Below are positions 52,494-60,957 of a DNA stretch of 64,000 bases, in pieces (positions within the stretch are counted from its first letter, which is position 1; each line of letters opens with the position of its first letter). The stretch comes from Daphnia carinata (Eukaryota > Arthropoda > Branchiopoda > Diplostraca > Daphniidae). The stretch spans positions 4,064,501-4,128,500 of the forward strand of contig NC_081331.1 in NCBI RefSeq assembly GCF_022539665.2, given 5' to 3'. Made by a program: the position numbers and the translations under genes. The notes under the pieces were generated by a model that was given only the letters and a program-made list of their open reading frames with translations, was not told the origin of the DNA and did not search any database.

Positions 52494-53670
52494 AATTTTG
52501 GAATTCAGAGGTGCAGCCGGTTGTTGGGTAAAACTTCATTTAAATTTTGTTTCAATTCAATATGTTTTAGTTACTACTTGTGTGATTATAAAAAGGATTG
52601 CGCCATCCAGGCAACGTGGATATTCTGCCATGTACATGATAAACCGAGGATTCTTCGTCAACATGCAAGATGTTACTCCCTGGTAATGCTTTTCTGCTGA
52701 GTTTGTTTAGTATTCTAATTTTAATTGTCAATGTTGTATTAGTAAACTACTGTTGGCAGAAAAGCTGATACTTTGGGAAAACGGTTATGGCAAGTGCGAT
52801 GACTAAATCCCCATAGGTCAGTTGTCTTGCTTTCACAATTGCAACGAAGATGAATCATGGAGTCAAAAACATTAAAAGGTGGTACTATTTTAAATTTTTT
52901 AATTGTTTTAATTGTTTTAATTGGTGTATCGCTAAGTGCTGATACATGTGTAGAACATGCTGGAATTCATGTCATCCTGGAGAGGACTAAAAAAACGAGC
53001 TTTATCCACGAAGCAGCTCATTAATCATGTCCCAAACGATTGTCTGCGTCAGCCAGCAATCTTTCCGTGGCTAACAAGCATTTAATAGTTTTGAAAATCG
53101 CGGTTTGCACTCCCTAAGGCGACATTCCTTAATCCTCACCTGTCAATAGATTTGAGTGCAACAATTTCTATTCTGAACTATCGCCTACGAAATTCTTTTT
53201 CCATAAAATCAGGTGATATGATGTTATAATGGAAATTGTTGTCAAGACTGCCGAGACCAGGTACATTGTTTACCTTAACGTTTAGTGATCAAAACGACCA
53301 ACTTTGTAACCTATCTGTTTTTTATGGTGCATGGAACGTCCAACCGGAAAGCCCATGCAAGATCTCTGCGTCCAACACGAAGGGTTCTTCCAAACTTTCG
53401 TATTCAAGTTTTGGCTATGGTGATCATTTGCAACTGCATAGCCTTTTAGAAGCTCCTGCCAGGAATCTACAGGAATATGGCAGATGATGAATTTATGTAC
53501 CATGTAAGCGATATCAATAAGAACGTCTTATGCTTATCTATGTTTTATTTTCTTAATTTTAGATTAATAGCAATAGTGAACCTGCGAAGGTTTCTGGTTG
53601 GGATGCGATGACGAAAAGTTATAATAATTTGAAGTACGGAATTGACTTTCCCTCCATCAGTCGCCTGTGT
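52494..53670 (+). pseudogene. Left, plus-strand copy of an unrecognised gene, decayed
   Basis: Exon-like blocks on the plus strand mirror blocks of the right, minus-strand copy. The block 52743-52875 reads ...CFHNCNEDESWSQKH and stop, but has an internal stop after CDD. It parallels CWHCSDEHHTWTL and stop on the right. The block 53236-53503 ends at the donor CAT|GTAAGC, matching CAT|GTAAGT on the right. The block from 53563 opens INSNSEPAKVSGW, against VNSNIGSEKILGW on the right. An exon-like piece at 52571-52682 (VTTCVIIKRIAP...) may pair with VSSCVNKSG on the right. The last block runs into the foldback element. I do not recognise the protein family. The internal stop and uneven frames suggest a pseudogene. 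Confidence 0.5.
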
Positions 53671-54262
53671 ATTCCCCGTATTACGGTATTAATTATTTAA
53701 AAATTGAAGTGCATATCTGGGCTCCCTTCCTTTCCGTAGCCCCGTTTCCCCTTGACTCGTAATAAGCCCGTAGGGGGTCATGCCCCTACTGTACGGTATA
53801 TATAAAAACAACATATACCGAGGTTTGGAGGGCTCTGGCCGGAAAGGGGACGTGGGGGTCCGCGTAGTCCGATGATGTGTTCACGGAGGGCGACGTGGCT
53901 GCCCACAAATCCGAACTAAAGGTTAATCGCTCCTGTAAAAATGTTCCAAATCTTCAGCTCTTCTTCCGGCTTCTCTTAGCCAATCACCGGGTAATCTCCC
54001 CGGTGGGTCAACAAGGCAGTGTCTCCCCTGCCTGGGTTGACGGCAACTTTTGAAAGGGCTATTGTGCCTTTTTAAAGTTGCAAAAATAATTGTAATGTGC
54101 AGAGAATTGTCAATAAAATTTTTTTTATAAAATATTTTTTGCAAAATTTGTTTCTTTCATTATCTATGTTAGCTGTGTTCACACATTACATTTATCACCT
54201 TTTTTTTTTTTTTCTTTATTTGTTTTTGTCACCTTTGCTAGTATTGTTTCCATTGGTTTATC
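53671..54262 (+). repeat. Left arm of the foldback element
   Basis: Inverted copy of 54803-55399. The minus-strand open frame inside it (up to 73 codons) is also present in the other arm and matches no family I recognise. Confidence 0.85.
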
Positions 54263-54290
54263 GTTTATCTGTAAGCATTCTATTATTATC

Positions 54291-54352
54291 CAGGGATCGA
54301 ACACTGGATGTTCGGCATACCGCGCCGATGCTCTACTAGTGAGCCATGAACC
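54291..54352 (-). repeat. tRNA-like module 1 in the foldback spacer
   Basis: On the minus strand it reads GTGGCTCACTAGTAGAGC (D-arm, A-box-like) followed by a perfect 5 bp anticodon-type stem (TCGGC/GCCGA) with a 7-base loop. A GTGTTCGATCC B-box then follows. The loop lacks the usual T33 and the acceptor stem is poor, so this is tRNA-derived rather than a functional tRNA. Confidence 0.6.
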
Positions 54353-54475
54353 ATATGATGACAAGTTGGCTTTTTTCTAGTCACTTGTGGACTTGCATTT
54401 ACACTTAGAATAAAACTGAAATGCAATTCTGCAATATACTCTTCTACATTTATTCTACTTTATTTCTACACAGCT

Positions 54476-54540
54476 ACTGAGGTTTGAACCCAGGGTAACA
54501 GGTATCACAACTAAAGGCTCTACCACAGAGCTATGAACCT
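54476..54540 (-). repeat. tRNA-like module 2 in the foldback spacer
   Basis: On the minus strand it reads TAGCTCTGTGGTAGAGC (A box and D arm) and later GGGTTCAAACC (B box). The anticodon stem pairs badly, so no identity is assigned. Confidence 0.55.
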
Positions 54541-54628
54541 TATAAATACAATAGAAAGATAAACATATAGTTGTGAAAGACTGCATATACATCCTAGAAT
54601 ATATCATATGATATGCGATAAAGAGATG

Positions 54629-54697
54629 TATCTCGTGGCTCAATGTTAGAGCATCGGCGTTGCACGCTGGATGTCTGGGTTCGGTTCCCATACGAGT
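54629..54697 (+). repeat. tRNA-like module 3 in the foldback spacer, alanine-like
   Basis: On the plus strand the D arm is GCTC...GAGC. The anticodon stem TCGGC/GCTGG has a 7-base loop GTTGCAC (T33 present, anticodon TGC). The T arm has TTCGGTT in its loop, and four acceptor pairs (CTCG/CGAG) form. It resembles module 1 in the opposite orientation. No CCA and incomplete acceptor pairing, so SINE-like or a tRNA pseudogene. Confidence 0.6.
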
Positions 54698-54802
54698 AAA
54701 ACAAAATACAAAAATACTTCAAAAAATATCCAGACATTACACGTTGTTCCTTGAATCTAAGTTGAAGAATTCAAAGAGTGTTATAAATAATAATTGAATA
54801 AG

Positions 54803-55399
54803 CAAATAAACCAATGGAAAAAATGCTTACCATCAAAGGTGACAAAAACAAATGAAGCAAAAAAAAAAAAAGCTGATAAATGTAATGTGTGAACACAGCT
54901 AACATAGACGATGAAAGAAACAAATTTTGCAAAAAATATTTTATAAAAAAAATTTTATTGACAATTCTCTGCACATTACAATTATTTCTGCAACTTTAAA
55001 AAGGCACAATAGCCCTTTCAAAAGTTGCCGTCAACCCAGGCAGGGGGAGACACTGCCTTGTTGACCCACCGGGGAGATTACCCGGTGATTGGCTAAGAGA
55101 AGCCGGAAGAAGAGCTGAAGATTTGGAACATTTTTACAGGAGCGATTAACCTTTAGTTCGGATTTGTGGGCAGCCACGTCGCCCTCCGTGAACACATCAT
55201 CGGACTACGCGGACCCCCACGTCCCCTTTCCGGCCAGAGCCCTCCAAACCTCGGTATATGTTGTTTTTATATATACCGTACAGTAGGGGCATGACCCCCT
55301 ACGGGCTTATTACGAGTCAAGGGGAAACGGGGCTACGGAAAGGAAGGGAGCCCAGATATGCACTTCAATTTTTTAAATATAAAATACCGTCTCGGGAAT
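54803..55399 (-). repeat. Right arm of the foldback element
   Basis: Inverted copy of 53671-54262, ending in ...AAAATACCGT and CTCGGGAAT. Confidence 0.85.
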
Positions 55400-55439
55400 C
55401 CGAATTATGTATAGAAATGTCATGTCATCCATCCAATCA

Positions 55440-56154
55440 TTACAATTTATTCAGTGTCTTGCCCCAACCAAGAATCTTTTCAGATCCAATGTTACTATTA
55501 ACCTATACTGAGAAAAGAAAAACACCATTAAGCATCTCAATTGTTGCTCATGTGACTTACATGACTCATAGATTCAACTTCTGGCAGAAGCTTGGGAAAG
55601 GCCATACAAATTGCAAATGAACATCATTGTATAAGGCTCTTGAATGATAAAATAGCACCCGTAGAATGTTGCATAGTTGATAGTTATGTTCCCAGTATAT
55701 GAAAATCCTTTCCTATGGGATAATTTTTTTTTTGTAGATTAGACATGGTTGGCAAAAAGGAGGAGAAATGCTTCGTCATAAATTCAAAATTTTTTCTAGA
55801 AAATTCCTTTCATACCTAAAGAGTCCATGTATGATGTTCATCGCTGCAATGCCAGCAAAGTGAAACATCTTTAGGGCCATTTAAGTATCCAACTTCACCA
55901 ACACTCTGAACATAAAGGACAAGTTGTTCTTTAGCCAGAGAAGCAGAATTATTAGAGGCTTCTAGCTGTGACACTATGAAGGATTCTATGAGGATTGTAC
56001 CGGATTTATTAACACAAGATGACACTTCTCATTAGACAATGTGCATACTCTATTACTTTACCTCATACCTTAATGGTAATGCACTTTCAGTGTTTTTCAA
56101 CTGTAGGCTCACTCTTCCATCCTGTAACACTTCCAGACTTGACTTGATCCCCCA
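55440..56154 (-). pseudogene. Right, minus-strand copy: 3' exon relics
   Basis: Four exon-like blocks with splice-like borders. They are 56154-56069 (WGIKSSLEVLQDGRVSLQLK...), 56027-55816 (VSSCVNKSG...CSDEHHTWTL, stop), 55712-55561 (KGFSYTGNITINY..., donor CAT|GTAAGT) and 55502-55440 (VNSNIGSEKILGWGKTLNKL, stop). Frames of consecutive blocks do not join cleanly: the first to second pair is off by one base. The stop TAG of the second block sits exactly at a donor-like AG|GTATGA. This suggests decay of a once longer gene continuing from 56253-56829. Product unknown. Confidence 0.45.
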
Positions 56155-56252
56155 CTAAAATTCTGTGAATGCAAAATAATAGCATTAAAAATACTTTTTC
56201 GATAGACAAAAATCCGAAAAGTACCTAATTCATGTTTTATGTTGAACTCGTG

Positions 56253-56829
56253 CTATTTCTGGATTTCCGTACCACACCCATTTTCAGCCCAAATACGGTC
56301 CCACAATTGTTCACTTCCTTCGCTGCATGGACTTATTACTAACAATTCTTTTAGTGCAGCACTAACAGAATTTAACTTTAACACACTGTCAGGTGGTAGA
56401 CTGAATAACTAAACAATAAATAATTGTTTGTTAAAATTCTATACTTATTTTGAATTCTTATTTGAAAAGTTTAGGTACCTGACTGTGTTCACCTAATGCC
56501 AATTCATCCTCATGTTCAGTTAGGGATGAGTTTGGAAAAACCTCCTTCACTGTTTGGAAACTGTTCCGTTCCAATTTGTTCTTTTCCCCTACCTGAGCTT
56601 GTAGACTCAAAATTTGAGCTACAAAACACAAATGAATAAAAGCAAATAAATAGAACCATTACGTATTAGGCCTTACCATCCTTAGCATAGCTGTTATCTA
56701 ATATTTTGTGTTGTTCCAATAATTGGGCCTGCAGCTTCATAATTTGATCTAATAAACAATAATTAATAATTGAAAACCAATATAATAATCTTTATACTTA
56801 CCATCCTTTTGTTGTATTATCTTATCCAT
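56253..56829 (-). CDS. Small four-exon gene of unknown function (131 aa), or 5' part of a decayed gene
   Basis: Exons on the minus strand are 56829-56802, 56748-56677, 56618-56479 and 56408-56253. Three introns of 53-70 bp all have GTAAG or GTACC donors and T-rich acceptors ending TAG. The frame stays open through all junctions (396 bp) to TAG at 56255-56253. The product starts MDKIIQQKDDQIMKLQAQL and is a predicted coiled coil with heptad-like Leu/Ile/Gln spacing for about 60 residues. An acidic stretch and a compact C-terminal part follow (LFSLPPDSVLKLNSVSAALK..., WDRIWAENGCG). Family not recognised. The duplicated exon relics downstream on the same strand suggest the original protein was longer. 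Confidence 0.55.
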
Positions 56830-59800
56830 TTTTCAATTGTTCCTCCAGCCACGAGTTTTTCTCCAGCCACGCTACTCAATTAACTGCTAATGGGATACAA
56901 TTAACTCAAATTGCTTACATGCCTGTAATAACGAAACCGACTGGTAGATGGCTACGGGTAGAAAAAAGAGAAAAAAGTGTGATTTTTTTTTTTTTTTTAT
57001 GTAAAACGGATTGCCATATAAGACCGACAAAATAAGTCGGGCTTAATTTTGAGTATGCGGAAATTTAGCTATACGTGGCTTACGCCATCTATTGGGAAAG
57101 AAATCATTAATAGTATTATCCCGAATTGCAAGTACAGTGTCATCTATTGATAAAAAAAATTACAAGGAAAACAGTACGTGGAATGCTATTCCGGCCTTGG
57201 TTGTTGCACTCTTTCGAAAGAGATTAAACATAATTCAATTATGAGCTTTGTGAAATTTAAAATAATAACCGCTAGCCTACGTAAATCACTGATTTCTTTA
57301 TTTTTTACCTTGCACAAAATTACTTGTATTGGATTTCCGTTATTCTAGGTTATCCGATGTGACGTCTAGTTGACTTGATCAAGTGCCATCGTGAAACGGA
57401 TAAAATTTGAAAACATAATTCAATTTTAGGAAAAACAAAACAAATCCGGGTCTTTTACCGAACTAGGTGTGCATTTTCTCTCTTAGCTCCCGGAAAAATA
57501 TGGGAGCAAATAGCTCAGGCGGCGTAACTATTAGCCGGCTTCATTTTATCGGAAACTGAGTACGACAATGGCTACAACAGCTGCTCGTTTTCGCCTCTTC
57601 TTTTTTTAAAATCACTGTCCAACCGACGGGAATTAGCACTTGTCCGTATAAATACCAGAAAATTAAACGCGTGAATTTCGAGGACAGAGCTTAAACTAGT
57701 TGAAATTTAATACGGTAACTAAAAAAACGTATTTAATAGAAGCGACACGTTAAAAAGCTATTTACTCACGTTCAACTACACTTACTGTTTGCACACAATG
57801 ACAATTTAAGGAAAATGTATTTCTAAGCCGACTATCTAGGCCATTGCTTATAGGTCCTTATCACAATTCTCGATTAATCTATTGGTTCCTCACTATAAAT
57901 TTTTTTCTTCTCTGATAAACTTCGAATAACTCTACCAATATCCTGAAGGCGGAACGCGTGTCATTGAGCTCCAAAGTCGTACTAGTAACGTAAGTGTGGT
58001 AACGTACATATTTGATTAGTTTCGTTCGCAGTTCTCACGATTTGCACGATTGCGTGGATGTGTACACCACTTTGTGTTCGCTTCTTTTGCGGCTTGAAAG
58101 TCGGACGGAATAGCCAAAGACCATCGCTACGATGGGTTCGTTTGTTTTTTGTTTTTTTTTTTGCAAACGCGGTTACTCCGCATTATACCGCTCGTGTAGC
58201 GTGACTAAATTATGTCAATCAAACGGGGGTGAAGGGAAAGGCAAAATAAAGCCGCACATATCCGTCAGAGCAGCTGTACCGCGGTTGGCAAGCTGTGCAA
58301 AGGCAACGGTGCAGTCGAAATAATCATTTGAGAACCCGCTGATGCCCGTAAATCGACTTAAATTGCTATGTGGGTCATACGTAGAGAAAATCATCGCCAG
58401 ACATAAAAATGGGCGAAAGAGAAAACACGTTTTCTTCGAGAAAAAGAAACATCAACAAATGCCAGTCGGATAATTCCAGCAATTCGTTCGTTTTCCGTTC
58501 TTTTCTTTCGTTAAATGCTGAAACGTTTACACCGCAACGACCACAACCCCATCATTGACCACACTCAGTGCATAATGACTACCAAGTAAACAATGCATTT
58601 CTTTTTCCAATCACCTTTTTATTGGCTGACAATATACTATGGGCATCCGGAATTTCTATCCGCCATCATTAAGTGCAAAGTCGTCCAAGGAGAGGAAATG
58701 GTGGAAATCGATGTCCGTTTTGTTCGCCAACCGGCCCTATTTTTAAAAGGCATCATTGTGACTACTTTGCGCACTTACGTCGTTTTTGTTTTTACGATGC
58801 TTGTAATACCTTTGTCGAATCAAAAGCCTAGCCTGCATCAATTTGTACATAAGGTGGTTTTTCGAAAAAAACCAAGTTGAAACGAAAGGGCCACGCTCTA
58901 CTCGTTACTAGCAATTAAATTTTTCTTCACTGGGCGTCCCATATTTTTACGATTGCACTTCGATTTTCGCCAGGTTTTTTTGCTACAGTCTGAAATGACC
59001 CAGCTACTCCTCCCCAATTCCATTTTCCATAGTTAAAAAACAGAACGAAACAACAGTTTCGTCAAATTTACGGCGGGGGTGTGGCTGACCATCGTATACT
59101 TGTTCTTGAACTAGAATAACAAGTATAAGACTTGCGCGCTAGCCTTAATGGATTTCACACACAACAACAGACAACAATAAATTTTGAAGGCGACCGAAGA
59201 AAAAACAAAAATTACTGACGCCTTCAACGACATGATGCAATGTGAGAAGTCCCTCGCCGACAACAAACATAGTTTTACTGCTTACCTTAGTCAATGGGGG
59301 GGTTCACGTTTTTTTTCTCGGGCTGTGCCAAGTATTGTAACACGTCGACTTGTTACGGGCGCGAAGCACAACAACAACAAAAACAATCAAATAAAAACGA
59401 AACTTCAGAAGAAGAAAAAGAAAGAAAAAATTTACATTACAGTTGCAAGAATGCGAATGTTTTTCCCATCTGTTGCGACTATTTCGATCTTGCCATCCCA
59501 AAGAGCTGCACATATTCCAGCGTACCACATGCTCAATAGAAATTTAACAACCGGTGGAGGTATGTACAGTTGGACCGATTGTCCTTCACACGACCCGATA
59601 AGTCTTCATTGATGTGGCCGGAATTCAATGACGATGTAATTTTTCTTCTTTTCGTTTTTTGTTTTGTTTCCCCTTTTCTTTTCTTCTTTTTCCTTAGCTG
59701 TCCGATTGTGGTTTATAGGTTTTGGTCGACTAAGAAGTCTGAATAAAAACATGACACGACTCGTACACACAACCTCACAAGAACCGTTTTTTGGAGCCGA

Positions 59801-60765
59801 GAAATTTCGAGCTTCTACAAGCGTCGGCAATGATATGCGACCGCAGCTATTCATTTTTTCTTCTTCTTCCCAGTTGGACGACATGCATTTGCGGACAAGG
59901 CGCGGAGGAGGAGTAGAGCCGAAGATACAGTACGTATTATCGAATCGTACGTGTGTGTGGTCCGAGAGAAAACGGATTCTAACGACGCGAAAAAAAAACA
60001 CACACACATACACACACACACGATCCGCTTCCGTAGCTTTTTTCTTTTCCCCGTGCTACAATCTATAATCCCACGAAACACTTGTAAAGATCATCACGAA
60101 GACAAAAAAAAAAAAAAAAAAAAAAAATATATAAGAGACTTTTCTGGGCAACTTTGGGTTCTCTCACGGAAAAGTATGGAAGTGAAATACACATATATTC
60201 TGTCTTGACGGAGCGCCATTCCAGGTTTCCATATGGTCCAAAATGACAAGAGGCAAAACGAGAACGGATTAACAAAAGAACGAAAAAAGAAAAAGACGAA
60301 CATTGTCGCATGATCAAAGACTAGTACATTATTAAAAAGGCAAGCGATTCTTACTTTTTTTGTTAAAGAAAAATGTTTTCCCGTGATAAATCGAGCCTAC
60401 TAGGAGCGAAAAAGGAAAATGATTGGACTGAAATCCGCTATTGCTCACATACACGATCTAAAGCTAGCATATTTAAAAGACTTCTTATTTTTTTGTTTTC
60501 GGAGAGGAGAAGGGAAATAAACATCGAAAGCTGTTTTTTAGAGATTTTTCTGTAGAAAGAAAAGAGATTGCGACTCGGGAAAATGTGGAATAATTAGCAG
60601 TTTGGCTGGTAGAGATTACCGACGAAGATGAGTAGAGACAATGATGGTGTCTGCCTTTGTCCACGGACCGATGGGTCGGCTTACACAGCTCGAATAGACT
60701 GATAATGGATGGGTGGATGGATGAAAATTATTTTCCAACCCTTTTTTTGTTTTGTTTTTGTTATT
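56830..60765. other. Spacer between the small gene and flotillin, no gene recognised
   Basis: 57.0-57.15 kb carries CTCF-like/repeat motifs (57081-57096 and near 57137-57152) and an AAGTCGGGCTTAATTTT copy shared with the hairpin cluster. From about 58 kb onward long homopolymers return. Open frames at 58.6-58.9, 59.2-59.6 and 59.6-60.1 kb lack domains and splice support. The flotillin 3' UTR probably occupies the right end. Confidence 0.5.
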
Positions 60766-60957
60766 TCAATGAATACGGATCGAAGCGCATACTTGAGCCA
60801 TGTCGATGCCGGTGAGAGACTTGACAAGATTCGGCACCTTGGCCATTATTTCCAAGACCTCGCCCGTCAACTTGGCTGCACCTACTTCTCCATCGCCAGA
60901 AGAAATCATTGTGATTTTCTTGGCCTGTGCGATCGGAGCCGCCACCTCAGCCGCCAT
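60766..60957 (-). CDS. Flo1: Flotillin-1 last exon
   Basis: 63 codons and TGA. It starts ATG GCG, but this Met is internal: the previous exon joins in phase 0 to give [23 protein letters not shown], colinear with other flotillins. Confidence 0.92.
   Translation of the reverse strand: MAAEVAAPIAQAKKITMISSGDGEVGAAKLTGEVLEIMAKVPNLVKSLTGIDMAQVCASIRIH

Larger units (their letters stand above)
53671..55399. mobile_element. Foldback element: two arms of about 595 bp around a 540 bp spacer
   Basis: The left arm 53671-54262 and right arm 54803-55399 are reverse complements. Over about 430 bases between the outer AT-rich ends and the inner poly(T)/poly(A) I count only an indel and very few substitutions. 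The outer ends share ATTCCC(C/G) and ACGGTATT-type termini. I saw no clear target-site duplication and no transposase. The spacer holds three tRNA-like modules. The arms also contain an inner palindrome (GTAGGGG...CCCCTAC). A non-autonomous foldback transposon or a recent palindromic duplication are both possible. Confidence 0.75.

Noticed and set aside
53923-54144. 73-codon minus-strand frame in the foldback arm as a transposase or retroelement fragment
   Set aside because: No catalytic or zinc-knuckle motif seen; present in both arms simply because the arms are inverted copies.
54629-54697. Functional tRNA-Ala gene
   Set aside because: Only partial acceptor pairing and a mismatched T stem; embedded with two other degenerate tRNA-like units in a repeat.
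58025-58150. Promoter and first exon of a plus-strand gene near 58.1 kb
   Set aside because: A CGCAGTTC initiator-like sequence and a downstream GGATG element were noted, but the following ATG frame is homopolymeric and lacks a donor or domain.
60927-60957. ATG at 60957 as the start of a separate small gene
   Set aside because: The upstream flotillin exon joins here in frame at good splice sites and the protein is colinear with flotillin-1 across the junction.
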